Shown: positions 17,360 through 25,763, counted from the stretch's first letter. The stretch: 64,000 nt of DNA from CAG-488 sp045641565 (GCA_045641565.1 JAZUHE010000067.1:4465-68464); one strand, 5' to 3'. Notes: a model not told the origin generated them from the letters alone. A program made the numbers and translations.

Positions 17360-17878
17360 ATGATTAAAGAATATCTTGAGGTCGGTCAGATTGTGGGTAC
17401 TCACGGTGTCAGAGGCGAAGTCCGTGTTAATCCGTGGTGTGACAGCCCCGAATTTATCAAGCAGTTTAAAACTTTATATTATGATAAAAACGGTCAGAAG
17501 AGCGTTAAGGTGCTCGCCTGCCGTCCTCACGGAAACGTAGCGCTTTTAAAGCTTGACGGAATCGAAACAGTTGAGGCTGCGTCAGCTATGAGAAATAAGA
17601 TTCTTTATATGAAAAGAAGCGACGCAAAAATCAGCGAGGGCTCTTATTTCATAGCGGAGCTGTGCGATTGTACGGTGGTTGACGCTGACAATGAGAGTAA
17701 GGTTTACGGAATTCTTACAGATGTAACCGAGACAGGCGCCAATGATGTATGGTATATCACCAGAGACGGTAAAGAGTATCTTATTCCCGCTATCCCCGAT
17801 GTGGTGGTAAATGTTGACGTTGTCGCGGGAATAATAAAGATAAGACCGCTGAAAGGGATTTTTGAAGATGAGGATTGA
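17360..17878 (+). CDS. rimM: Ribosome maturation factor RimM
   Basis: A 172-aa protein with the N-terminal RimM domain (VGQIVGTHGVRGEVRVNPWCD) and a C-terminal PRC barrel (NDVWYITRDGKEYLIPAIPD). It assists 30S head assembly around S19. The last 11 bases overlap the trmD start, indicating translational coupling. Confidence 0.95.
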   Translation: MIKEYLEVGQIVGTHGVRGEVRVNPWCDSPEFIKQFKTLYYDKNGQKSVKVLACRPHGNVALLKLDGIETVEAASAMRNKILYMKRSDAKISEGSYFIAELCDCTVVDADNESKVYGILTDVTETGANDVWYITRDGKEYLIPAIPDVVVNVDVVAGIIKIRPLKGIFEDED

Positions 17879-18611
17879 TATACTTACTCTTTTTCCCGAG
17901 ATGTGCGATGCCGTTCTCGGCGAAAGCATAATAGGCAGAGCCAGAGAAAACGGTTTTGTTGAAATAAACAGCATAAATATCAGAGATTACACAGAGGACA
18001 AGCACAACCGTGTTGATGACGCTCCCTACGGCGGCGGAACGGGCATGATAATGCAGACTCAGCCGATTTATGACTGCTTTAAGAGTCTCTGCGAGTCTCT
18101 GGGCAAGAGACCGAAGCTTATATATATGTCTCCTCAGGGTAAGGTGCTTGACCAACAGAAGGTTAAGGAGCTGGCGGAAGAAGAGAATATCGCTATTCTC
18201 TGCGGTCACTATGAGGGCGTTGACCAGCGGGTTATTGACGAAATAGTCGACGAGGAAATATCCATAGGCGACTATGTGCTTACAGGCGGCGAGCTGCCTG
18301 CGCTTATTCTGGCGGACAGTATTTCAAGAATGCTTCCAGGGGTTCTTGCCAATGATGACGCTTTTCAGCAGGAGAGCCATTATTCCCATCTTCTTGAATA
18401 TCCTCAGTATACCCGCCCTGTGGAATGGCGCGGAAAAGAGGTTCCGCAGGTGCTTCTTTCGGGTCATCACGCCAATATAGACAAATGGCGCAGGGAGCAG
18501 TCTCTCAAGCGCACATATGAGCGCAGGCCCGATATGCTTTCTGCGGCTGAACTCAGCAAAAACGACAAAAAGTACCTTTCATCTTTGGATAACGATGAGC
18601 AAAAATGGTAA
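17868..18611 (+). CDS. trmD: tRNA (guanine-37-N1) methyltransferase
   Basis: A 247-aa SPOUT methyltransferase that makes m1G37. The start is ATG 17868 (MRIDILTLFPEMCD), inside the end of rimM. SAM-binding trefoil-knot motifs GHYEGVDQRV and SIGDYVLTGGELPAL are present, with GGGTGMIMQ earlier and LSGHHANIDKWR near the C-terminus. No rplS follows; instead there are about 190 bases before the HPr gene. Confidence 0.96.
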   Translation: MRIDILTLFPEMCDAVLGESIIGRARENGFVEINSINIRDYTEDKHNRVDDAPYGGGTGMIMQTQPIYDCFKSLCESLGKRPKLIYMSPQGKVLDQQKVKELAEEENIAILCGHYEGVDQRVIDEIVDEEISIGDYVLTGGELPALILADSISRMLPGVLANDDAFQQESHYSHLLEYPQYTRPVEWRGKEVPQVLLSGHHANIDKWRREQSLKRTYERRPDMLSAAELSKNDKKYLSSLDNDEQKW

Positions 18612-18721
18612 ATATGCAACAAATGGGCAATTCTTTATTGTAAAATTGCACAAACTGCAAGGTTTTTGAATTGCTACATTTGGAATTCACTACGAATATT
18701 TCAAAACAGCATTTCTTTTCG

Positions 18722-18749
18722 TTGACGTGGACAGGTTTTGTGATATAAT
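18722..18749 (+). promoter_or_regulatory. Sigma-A promoter of the HPr gene
   Basis: TTGACG at 18722-18727 and TATAAT at 18744-18749, 16-base spacer, 50 bases before the start codon. Confidence 0.65.
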
Positions 18750-18799
18750 ATAGTAGTAGGAATTGTTAAACGAACCTTAAGCGAATGGAGACGGAAAAT

Positions 18800-19063
18800 A
18801 TGTACGTTAAAGATGTAGTTATTCAGAATCAGGTCGGACTTCATGCACGCCCGGCAACATTTTTCATTCAGAAAGCAAACGAATTCAAATCTTCTATCTG
18901 GGTTGAGAAGGAAGAGAGAAGAGTTAACGCAAAGAGCCTTCTCGGTGTTCTTTCACTCGGAATTATGGGCGGTACACAGATTCGCATAATCGCAGGCGGC
19001 GCTGATGAAGAGCAGGCTGTTGACGAGCTTGTTAAGCTTGTAAGCTCAGGCTTCGCAGAGTAA
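18800..19063 (+). CDS. ptsH: Phosphocarrier protein HPr
   Basis: An 87-aa HPr-family protein. The phosphorylatable histidine is in QVGLHARPATFFIQ and the regulatory serine position is in AKSLLGVLSLGI, so both PEP-dependent and HprK-type regulation are possible. ATG 18800 is preceded by GGAGACGG; an upstream in-frame ATG 18785 is less likely. It is monocistronic with its own promoter and terminator. No other PTS gene is adjacent, so a purely regulatory role cannot be excluded. Confidence 0.9.
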   Translation: MYVKDVVIQNQVGLHARPATFFIQKANEFKSSIWVEKEERRVNAKSLLGVLSLGIMGGTQIRIIAGGADEEQAVDELVKLVSSGFAE

Positions 19064-19107
19064 TTATTATTTTGCCGTAAGCGTATAAAATCAAAAATGT
19101 AAAGAAA

Positions 19108-19163
19108 AGTATGGGTTTTGAATAATCATAATGACTTAATCAGAATCCATACTATATTTTTAT
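19108..19163 (+). terminator. Intrinsic terminator after HPr
   Basis: AGTATGGGTTTTGA pairs with TCAGAATCCATACT (14 bp with two wobbles), followed by ATATTTTTATAT. The stem closely resembles the terminator at 55671-55716. Confidence 0.8.
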
Positions 19164-19203
19164 ATAAATTAAAGCTGTTACGAAGAACAGGGAGGTGATT
19201 TTT

Positions 19204-21030
19204 CTGGAACTTAAGGAATTGAGAAAAAAGTCAATGGCTCTGCCGAAAACCCCCGGGGTTTACTTGATGAAAGACATAAAAAACGAGATAATATATGTGG
19301 GCAAGGCAAAGGCTTTGAAAAACAGAGTCAGCTCATACTTCGGTTCACAGAATAATCATACCCCGAAGGTCAGAAAAATGGTTGAGCACGTCAATGATTT
19401 TGACTATATTCTGACAGACAGCGAATTTGAGGCTCTTGTGCTGGAATGCAGTCTTATTAAGCAGCACAGCCCCAAATACAACATTCTTTTAAAAGACGAT
19501 AAAGGCTACAGTTATATAAAAGTCACTAAAGGCAAATGGCCTAAAATTTCAGCCGTGCTTCAGAAAAGTGATGATGACGCCAGATATATCGGGCCTTATA
19601 CAGGCTCATTCAGCGTTAAAAGCGCTGTTGAGGAGGCGCTGAAGACATTTATGCTGCCGTCGTGCGGCAAAAGCTTCCCTAAGGAAATCGGCAAAAGCCG
19701 CCCGTGCCTTAATTATTTTATCAAGCAGTGCATGGCGCCGTGCAGCGGCAAGGTCAGCTGTGAGGAGTATAATGAGGCGGTTAACGAAGCGCTGAGATTC
19801 CTGCAGGGAGACAGCACGGAGATTGTACGCGAACTGAAAGCTCAGATGGAGCAGGCGTCGGAAAATCTTGATTTTGAAAAAGCGGCAAAGCTGAGAGATA
19901 AAATCCGCGCCATTGAAAAAACGTCGGAGCGGCAGAAGGTTGTGGGAACGGATAACCGCCCGAAGGACTTTTTCGCCGTTTCACAGACAGAAGAAAAATC
20001 ATGTCTGTGTATTTTGAGATTTGATACGGGCAGACTCAGAGAAAGCAAATATTTTATTCTTCCCTTTTTAGAGTCTCTGCCTGCCGCGAGAGCGGAGCTG
20101 ATAACCCGCTTTTATTCAGACGGCGCGCATATCCCGTCACAGGTTTTTATTGACGGAGAGATTGATGACGCGGAGCTGATTACCGAGTGGCTGAGCAGTA
20201 CAGCAGGCAGAAAAGTTGAGCTGATTATTCCTCAGAAGGGCAAATCGGCCGAAACTGTAAGAATGTGTAAAAACAACGCGGCGGAAAAACTGGCGCAGAG
20301 CCTAGGCAGAACAGGCGGAGTTACCGCGGCGCTGGACGAGCTGTCAAAGCTGCTCGGACTTGAAAAACCGCCGGTGTTTATAGAGTCATACGATATTTCA
20401 CACACCATGGGCAGCGATAATGTCGCCGGTATGGTTGTGTTTAAAAACGGTCAGCCGTATAAGAAATCATACCGCAGATTCAGTATAAAAGGATTCTCGG
20501 GTCAGGACGATTACGGCTCAATGGCAGAGGTTATTTCAAGGCGGCTTAATGAGTATCAGATTCACGAGGGTACAGACAACGGATTCGGGACTCTGCCCGA
20601 CCTGATTCTGCTTGACGGCGGCATAGGCCAGGTCAACGCAGTTAAGCCGATAGTAGAAGCCTTCGGTTATAATATCCCTGTTTTCGGTATGGTTAAGGAT
20701 TCATCACACCGCACGAGAGCCATTGCCTCAAACGGAGGAGAAATCGCAATCAACTCAAAGCGTCAGGCGTTCACTCTTGTTTCCACAATTCAGGAGGAGG
20801 TACACCGCTACTCGGTAGCGTATCACAGAACAAAGCATAAAAAAACCTCTTTGGCTGCTTCACTCACTGAGATTGACGGCGTAGGAGAGAAAAAAGCCAA
20901 AGCCCTTCTTAAAGAATTCAGAACAATCACGGCTGTAAAGAATGCATCTGTTGAGGAACTTTGCCGCGCAGAGGGCATAAATACGGTGATTGCGGATAAA
21001 ATTTACGGTCATTTTCATAAAACTGATTGA
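19204..21030 (+). CDS. uvrC: Excinuclease ABC subunit C
   Basis: A ~608-aa UvrC: GIY-YIG nuclease domain (PKTPGVYLMKD, IIYVGKAKALKNRV), UVR motif (DFEKAAKLRDKIRAIE), RNase H-like C-terminal nuclease (VFIESYDISHTMG, LPDLILLDGGIGQVNA) and a helix-hairpin-helix end (EIDGVGEKKAKALLKEF). It makes both incisions in nucleotide excision repair. GGAGG at 19191-19195 lies 8 bases before CTG 19204, which would give MELKELRKKS and match family N-termini. The GTG at 19195 is inside the Shine-Dalgarno itself; TTG 19222 is 26 bases away. CTG is therefore the likely start. Confidence 0.95.
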   Translation: MELKELRKKSMALPKTPGVYLMKDIKNEIIYVGKAKALKNRVSSYFGSQNNHTPKVRKMVEHVNDFDYILTDSEFEALVLECSLIKQHSPKYNILLKDDKGYSYIKVTKGKWPKISAVLQKSDDDARYIGPYTGSFSVKSAVEEALKTFMLPSCGKSFPKEIGKSRPCLNYFIKQCMAPCSGKVSCEEYNEAVNEALRFLQGDSTEIVRELKAQMEQASENLDFEKAAKLRDKIRAIEKTSERQKVVGTDNRPKDFFAVSQTEEKSCLCILRFDTGRLRESKYFILPFLESLPAARAELITRFYSDGAHIPSQVFIDGEIDDAELITEWLSSTAGRKVELIIPQKGKSAETVRMCKNNAAEKLAQSLGRTGGVTAALDELSKLLGLEKPPVFIESYDISHTMGSDNVAGMVVFKNGQPYKKSYRRFSIKGFSGQDDYGSMAEVISRRLNEYQIHEGTDNGFGTLPDLILLDGGIGQVNAVKPIVEAFGYNIPVFGMVKDSSHRTRAIASNGGEIAINSKRQAFTLVSTIQEEVHRYSVAYHRTKHKKTSLAASLTEIDGVGEKKAKALLKEFRTITAVKNASVEELCRAEGINTVIADKIYGHFHKTD

Positions 21031-21056
21031 CAACAGGGCTTATTTTATGCGATAAT
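21027..21056 (+). promoter_or_regulatory. Putative promoter of rsmD-coaD
   Basis: TTGACA at 21027-21032 and GATAAT at 21051-21056 with an 18-base spacer; the -35 box overlaps the stop of uvrC. Confidence 0.6.
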
Positions 21057-21085
21057 ACACTGAGTAAAATTTATCGGAGGAAAGT

Positions 21086-21634
21086 ATGAGAGTTATTACG
21101 GGAACAGCACGAGGCAGAGTTCTTGAAACACTGCCGGGAGAAGATGTGCGACCCACAACCGATAGAGTTAAAGAAGCCATGTTCAGCATTGTTCAGTTTG
21201 AGCTTGAAGGCAGAAAGGTGCTTGACCTTTTTGCGGGCTCGGGTCAGCTGGGTATAGAGGCTCTCAGCAGAGGCGCCGCGTATGCCACTTTTGTTGACAG
21301 CAGCAGAGATTCAATCAACTGCGTTAAGAATAATCTGAACAGGACAGGACTTAAAACAAATACAAGCGTTGTTCAGTCAGATTCACTGACATTTGTCAGA
21401 ACAACAAAAGAAACTTTTGATATAGCTTTTCTTGACCCGCCTTATTCAAGGGGGCTGCTTCAGGCGGCGCTTCCTGTAGTTGCTCAGAGAATGAGCAGCG
21501 GAGGCGTTATAATCTGTGAGCATCCCAAGGGTGAGGAAATGCCTGCTGAAGCAGGAGAATTTACGCTTTACAGAGAATATAAATACGGCAAAACAGCACT
21601 TACGGTTTACCGCAAAAAGGAAGATGACGAATGA
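21086..21634 (+). CDS. rsmD: 16S rRNA (guanine-966-N2) methyltransferase RsmD
   Basis: A 182-aa class I SAM-dependent methyltransferase. It begins with the RsmD signature MRVITGTARGRVL and RPTTDRVKEAMFSI, has the SAM motif VLDLFAGSGQLGIEALSRGA, and the catalytic NPPY-type motif reads DPPY at FLDPPYSRG. Start ATG 21086 lies behind ATCGGAGGAAAGT. It overlaps coaD by 4 bases (ATGA), the usual pairing. Confidence 0.95.
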   Translation: MRVITGTARGRVLETLPGEDVRPTTDRVKEAMFSIVQFELEGRKVLDLFAGSGQLGIEALSRGAAYATFVDSSRDSINCVKNNLNRTGLKTNTSVVQSDSLTFVRTTKETFDIAFLDPPYSRGLLQAALPVVAQRMSSGGVIICEHPKGEEMPAEAGEFTLYREYKYGKTALTVYRKKEDDE

Positions 21635-22128
21635 GAATTGCAATATGTCCGGGCAGCTTTGACCCGATTACCAACGGTCATCTTGCCGTTATCCGCCGCG
21701 CGGCGAAGCTTTTTGACAAGGTTATTGTTGTGGTTATGGTTAATTTCCGCAAGCCTGTCGGTCTCTTTAATGCCGAAGAGAGAGTGGAGCTTATAAAACG
21801 CTGCACTAAAGATATAGAAAATGTTGAGGTCGATTATTCGGGCGGTCTGCTTGCAGACTACGCCGCCGAAAAAAAGGCTGTAGCCATTGTAAAGGGCTTA
21901 AGAGCCGTGTCTGATTTTGAGGATGAATTTCAGCAGGCGCTTACAAACAAGCAGCTTAATCCCGATGTGGAGACAGTGTTTATCACCGCAGAGGCTGAGC
22001 ATATGTATCTTTCGTCAAGCCTTGTTAAGCAGATATGCGAGCTGGGAGCAAATATTGATATGACCAGATTTGTCCCGGAAGAGATCGCTGATGATATTGT
22101 GAAAAGAATAAAGGGAAAGGAAGAATAA
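21631..22128 (+). CDS. coaD: Phosphopantetheine adenylyltransferase
   Basis: A 165-aa nucleotidyltransferase of coenzyme A synthesis. The (H/T)xGH-type nucleotide motif is in CPGSFDPITNGHLAVI and the second motif is YLSSSLVKQICELG. It transfers AMP to 4'-phosphopantetheine. Overlaps rsmD and is followed by 2 bases before the coiled-coil gene. Confidence 0.96.
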   Translation: MRIAICPGSFDPITNGHLAVIRRAAKLFDKVIVVVMVNFRKPVGLFNAEERVELIKRCTKDIENVEVDYSGGLLADYAAEKKAVAIVKGLRAVSDFEDEFQQALTNKQLNPDVETVFITAEAEHMYLSSSLVKQICELGANIDMTRFVPEEIADDIVKRIKGKEE

Positions 22129-22130
22129 AA

Positions 22131-22784
22131 ATGAACGTACAGGGGATTCTTGATTCTATTGAGGAAGTGCTTGATAACGGTTCGAGCTTTCCGTTCTCAT
22201 CAAAAATTGCGGTTGATGTTGATGCAATACGTACTTATGTAAATGACATCAGACTTGAGCTTCCTGTAGAAATCGAGAAAGCGCAGGAGATTGTTGAGCA
22301 CTATAACAGCATAATCAAAAAGGCTTCAACAGAGGCTTCTGTTACTACGTCCACAGCTCAAAAGCAGGCTGAGGAGATTATCGGCGCCGCAAAAGAAAAG
22401 GCAAAGGGAATTATCGAAAACGCAGAGGCAAACTCAAAAGCCACCCTTGCCGCAGCTAATGAGCAGGCGCGCAAAATGGTTGAATCCACAGAAATCGCCC
22501 ATCAGGCACAGGAGTATTCCGATATGGTTCGCTCAAGAGCAACAGAAGAGTCTCAGGCAATTATCAAGAATGCCGAGGGTGAGGCTTCCGCTATTGTTCA
22601 GGACGCAACAAATAAATCCGAATCAATTAAAAAGAGCACCAGTGAGTGGGCTGCAGGCATCCGCCAGGCAACCACAAACTACGTCAATGACATTATGAAA
22701 AACAGCGACGACGTTCTTTCCGCAAATATCGCAGAGATCCGCAAGGCACGCCAGAGTCTTCAGGCTGCAGCCGAGAGGGATTAA
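22131..22784 (+). CDS. Coiled-coil protein downstream of coaD
   Basis: A 217-aa protein, alanine/glutamate-rich and mostly helical. A long coiled coil spans roughly residues 40-215, with repeated EEIIGAAKEKAKGIIENAEA-type heptads. It resembles DivIVA/SepF-neighbour and F-ATPase b-subunit-like helical proteins, but no catalytic motif is visible. No signal peptide or membrane segment. Starts 2 bases after coaD and is co-transcribed. Function unknown; a role as a cell-pole or division scaffold would be a guess. Confidence 0.75.
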   Translation: MNVQGILDSIEEVLDNGSSFPFSSKIAVDVDAIRTYVNDIRLELPVEIEKAQEIVEHYNSIIKKASTEASVTTSTAQKQAEEIIGAAKEKAKGIIENAEANSKATLAAANEQARKMVESTEIAHQAQEYSDMVRSRATEESQAIIKNAEGEASAIVQDATNKSESIKKSTSEWAAGIRQATTNYVNDIMKNSDDVLSANIAEIRKARQSLQAAAERD

Positions 22785-22840
22785 GTTACATATCATAAAT
22801 AATAACAGGGTTGCTGTGTAATGCGGCAGCCCTGAATTGT

Positions 22841-22914
22841 GCAGGGTTAGTACATCGGTAGTACAGGCGCTTCCCAAGCCTCAGAGGCGGGTTCGACTCC
22901 CGTACCCTGCTCCA
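22841..22914 (+). tRNA. tRNA-Gly (anticodon CCC)
   Basis: A 74-base tRNA with encoded CCA (22912-22914). The 7-bp acceptor stem is GCAGGGT/ACCCTGC, the D-arm GTACATCGGTAGTAC, the anticodon loop TTCCCAA with CCC at 22873-22875, and the T-arm GCGGG-TTCGACT-CCCGT. The anticodon stem is unusual: GGCGC (22866-22870) faces GCCTC (22878-22882), giving one G-T pair and one C-C mismatch in the middle. It marks the left border of the accessory island. Confidence 0.92.
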
Positions 22915-22960
22915 TAAAAGAAACGTCTTTTGTCTACCAAGGCAAAAGGCTTTTCTTTTC
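22915..22960 (+). terminator. Probable terminator of the tRNA-Gly gene
   Basis: AAAAGAAACGTCTTTTGTC and GGCAAAAGGCTTTTCTTTT form a long imperfect hairpin with loop TACCAA, ending in CTTTTCTTTT. Confidence 0.5.
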
Positions 22961-23219
22961 GCATTTTAGGGCAAAATACAGGCAAAATCGCATAAAATGA
23001 GGTAAAACGGGCTTTGAGATGGCCATCATGGCTGTCCAGGAGCCCATTTTTTCGTTTCCGGCACCGAAAACAGCCCGAAAATGCTGGTGTACTTTTTACG
23101 TTTCTTTGCTCTGCAAAGAAGTCGGCAACCGACTCTGCGAAGGGATTTGAACCTTGTCGAAAATCCAATGCGAATAAGTGATTGTAATCTGTAGAAAGTT
23201 TGAAATTTTTATTATAATA
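22961..23219. other. Intergenic stretch between tRNA-Gly and the XRE promoter
   Basis: No gene is supported in this 260-base stretch. It holds an imperfect cruciform around GATGGCCATCATGGCTGTCC (23008-23045) and, on the minus strand, a short T-arm-like GGTTCAAATCC (23143-23153). The minus-strand open frame ending next to the tRNA is a tRNA-flank artefact. Confidence 0.5.
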
Positions 23220-23248
23220 TTGATTTTTCGGTCGAAAAATGCTATACT
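23220..23248 (+). promoter_or_regulatory. Promoter with spacer operator for the XRE gene
   Basis: TTGATT (23220-23225), 17-base spacer, TATACT (23243-23248). The spacer holds a perfect 8-bp inverted repeat ATTTTTCG-GT-CGAAAAAT (23223-23240). The position between -35 and -10 is typical for autorepression by the XRE protein encoded next. Confidence 0.65.
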
Positions 23249-23303
23249 AAACAAAAGATGGTAGTTGTATCAAACTCCAAACTGCTTGTAAAGGAGATTT
23301 AAA

Positions 23304-23513
23304 ATGGCTGTTAGTTATAAGAAATTGTGGCACATTCTTGTGGACAAAAACATGAAGAAAAAGGATCTGGAAGAAGCAGCCGGTATCACCCACTATCAAA
23401 TGTACAAGCTCGCGAATGATAAAGATATCACTACTGATGTGATTGGTGCCATTTGTGCTGCACTCGGGGTTGAGCCAAACGATATCATGGATTTTATTCC
23501 GGATAAAAAGTAA
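23304..23513 (+). CDS. XRE-family HTH regulator
   Basis: A 69-aa Cro/C1-type DNA-binding protein: MKKKDLEEAAGITHYQMYKL contains the HTH, followed by CAALGVEPNDIMDF typical of short clostridial XRE repressors. Start ATG 23304 lies behind AAAGGAGATTT. It precedes the helicase gene by 32 bases and probably represses the promoter at 23220-23248, controlling the first module of the defence locus. Confidence 0.88.
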   Translation: MAVSYKKLWHILVDKNMKKKDLEEAAGITHYQMYKLANDKDITTDVIGAICAALGVEPNDIMDFIPDKK

Positions 23514-23545
23514 GTAGTACAAAATGATCTATTACGGAGGTTTTC

Positions 23546-25597
23546 ATGAGCTACTTAGAATTAGATATTAAACGAAGCTATGTCAGTTATGGTGATCATA
23601 ATATTGCCAATTCATTTTTGGTACCTGCACTTAGGCATACGAGAATATATAAACGTAGTGTTGGCTTTTTTTCTTCCGGCGTATTTTCTCCAATTATTGA
23701 CGGTATTGTTGCTCTATCGAGAAACAACGGCTATATCCAATTGATAGCGAGTCCTAACCTAAACGAGGAAGACATAAGGGCGATAGACCTTGGATATCAG
23801 AAAAGAGAAGATATTATATCAGGTGCGGTTGAACGTGATTTTGAAAATGCTCTTGAAGAATTAGATGATGCAAGGTTACAGTTATTGGCATCATTGATAG
23901 CAAATGGTACAATGGATATAAAAATCGCTGTAACAAATGGAACTGGCATATATCATGACAAGTTGGGGATCATAGAGGATTTTGACGGAAATGTACTTGT
24001 GTTTTATGGGTCTCCAAATGCCAGCTTAAGCGGGTATCAAAACAATTATGAGAAAATCCGTGTGGTGAAAAGTTGGGTTATCTCGGATAAAGAAAGCATT
24101 GAAGATGAAGAGAATGAATTTGATGCATTGTGGAATGATACCAATCCCCATGTAAAAGTTTACGATTATTCGATATCAGCGAAATTGAAAATTCTGTCTG
24201 TGTTGGAGAATCGGAAAAGTGCTGCTGATAGAGATGAAAAGAAAGCACCAATTGTCTTAAGGGACTATCAAAATGCTGCGATTAATGCGTGGGTTAAAAA
24301 TGATTTTCACGGTTTTTATGTTATGGCAACTGGTACCGGAAAAACATGGACAGCTATTTTCTCAGCCATTAAACTTATGGATACAATACCGGTGATGACT
24401 GTAATCTGCGCACCGTATAAGCATCTGGTTAGACAGTGGGCTGAGGATGTGGAAAAGGCTGTTCCGGGCGCAATATTAATTTTGGTATCTTCTGAAAATC
24501 AAGGATGGGAACAACAGTTATCACAAGCAATTGTGCGACAGCGTTTACATAAGGAAACAAAAATTATTGTCATTTCTACGATTAAATCATTTTATCTTGA
24601 ACGGTTTCAAAATACAATCAAAAAATCAAAACAGGAAAAACTATTAATTGTTGATGAAGCTCATCGATTTACAAAACGACCAGAAGCCTTAAGTCAACAA
24701 TTTCAGTATATGCTCGGATTAAGTGCTACCCCTTTTAGTGGCAAAGACACTGCTAAAGGAAATGAGCTTATGGCGTTTTTTGGCGGGCAAGTTTTCAGCC
24801 TTCCTATTGAAGAAGCATTGAAACGGGGTTTTTTGGTAAAATACAATTACTACCCTATTTTTGTAAATGCAACTGTAGATGAGGAAGAGCGTTTTAGAAA
24901 GAAAAGTGCGCAGATTGCTGGTTGCTTTAGGAATAACGTATGTATTGATCCTGAAAATCTGGCTTTGTACCTACGCGCCCGTCTACGAATCATTTCCATG
25001 GCACAGGAAAAACTTGACCGCATTGAAGAAATTTTTGCGTATATAAAAGAGAAGGATCACTTTATTGTATACTGCGGAGATGGCAGACTTTATGATGATA
25101 ATAATGAGGAAATCCGGCACATTCAATTTGTAAAACGCAAGTTATCTGGTCTTGGATTTAAAACGAGCCAGTTTACAGCATCAGAGGATATGGCAGAACG
25201 TATGGATCTGGTAGATGCATTTAACGAAGGCGCAATCGATGCGCTTGCTGCAATAAGGTGCTTGGATGAAGGAATCAACATTCCTTCTATAAATGGAGCC
25301 CTGATCCTATCAAGCAACGATGATTATAGGGAATTCGTACAACGCAGAGGACGTATTCTGAGAACTTACAAAAATAAAGAATATGCGAATATCTACGATG
25401 TAATTGTTTTGCCGTCGTATGATACTACAAAAATGGCAGAAATAGAACTTAGGCGATATTACGAATATGCAAGATTGGCATACAATTCTGAGGAACTGCT
25501 GACAAAACTTGAAAATATTGCTGCGGATTATGGACTGGAGCTTGACGACTTTATTGCCACATTTGATGAAGGTAAGGAGGTAGACCTCGATGACTAA
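23546..25597 (+). CDS. PLD-like/DEAD-box helicase, putative phosphorothioation-linked restriction protein
   Basis: A 683-aa two-part protein. Residues 1-210 form a phospholipase-D-like domain with YHDKLG (H137, K139) and YGSPNAS (155-159). Residues 235-620 form a superfamily 2 helicase: VMATGTGKTWT (Walker A, K266), VDEAH (370-373), LGLSATPFSG, and motif VI QRRGRILR near 598-605. This architecture matches the family often annotated as DNA phosphorothioation system restriction enzyme near dnd genes. It would translocate on or open DNA and cut it through the PLD domain. Its end overlaps the 57-aa gene by 8 bases. The dnd link is inferred from family resemblance and position. Confidence 0.85.
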   Translation: MSYLELDIKRSYVSYGDHNIANSFLVPALRHTRIYKRSVGFFSSGVFSPIIDGIVALSRNNGYIQLIASPNLNEEDIRAIDLGYQKREDIISGAVERDFENALEELDDARLQLLASLIANGTMDIKIAVTNGTGIYHDKLGIIEDFDGNVLVFYGSPNASLSGYQNNYEKIRVVKSWVISDKESIEDEENEFDALWNDTNPHVKVYDYSISAKLKILSVLENRKSAADRDEKKAPIVLRDYQNAAINAWVKNDFHGFYVMATGTGKTWTAIFSAIKLMDTIPVMTVICAPYKHLVRQWAEDVEKAVPGAILILVSSENQGWEQQLSQAIVRQRLHKETKIIVISTIKSFYLERFQNTIKKSKQEKLLIVDEAHRFTKRPEALSQQFQYMLGLSATPFSGKDTAKGNELMAFFGGQVFSLPIEEALKRGFLVKYNYYPIFVNATVDEEERFRKKSAQIAGCFRNNVCIDPENLALYLRARLRIISMAQEKLDRIEEIFAYIKEKDHFIVYCGDGRLYDDNNEEIRHIQFVKRKLSGLGFKTSQFTASEDMAERMDLVDAFNEGAIDALAAIRCLDEGINIPSINGALILSSNDDYREFVQRRGRILRTYKNKEYANIYDVIVLPSYDTTKMAEIELRRYYEYARLAYNSEELLTKLENIAADYGLELDDFIATFDEGKEVDLDD

Positions 25598-25763
25598 AGA
25601 AGAAGCAGTAATATACATGATTTCGAAGGTGGAAGAGGTTGAGCGTGAACGATTGGCGTCACATTTTTCCATTGATGCTACAAAGCAAAAAAAAGAAGCT
25701 GTAGATGGAATTCTTAAAGCATTAAAGGAGGTTCAGCTCGATAATGAAGATCAGCAGGATTGA
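25590..25763 (+). CDS. 57-aa protein translationally coupled to helicase and ATPase
   Basis: A short gene of 57 codons plus TGA. It starts at ATG 25590 inside the last codons of the helicase, behind GGTAAGGAGGTAGACCTCG, and ends 20 bases inside the downstream ATPase gene. It also carries that gene's ribosome site (AAAGGAGG at 25727-25734). The protein is charged and helical (MTKEEAVIYMISKVEEVE), with an HTH-like RLASHFSIDATKQKKEAVDG segment. No family recognised. The double overlap and two good Shine-Dalgarno sequences support a real gene; it could be an adaptor or wing-helix-like subunit. Confidence 0.65.
   Translation: MTKEEAVIYMISKVEEVERERLASHFSIDATKQKKEAVDGILKALKEVQLDNEDQQD

Noticed and set aside
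23130..23165. Possible tRNA-derived attachment site (minus-strand GGTTCAAATCC)
   Set aside because: Only a short T-arm-like match that does not equal the tRNA-Gly 3' end; no second copy at the right border.
22881..23168. 95-codon minus-strand frame next to the tRNA-Gly
   Set aside because: It runs antisense through the tRNA 3' half and its terminator; no ribosome site and composition typical of tRNA-flank artefacts.
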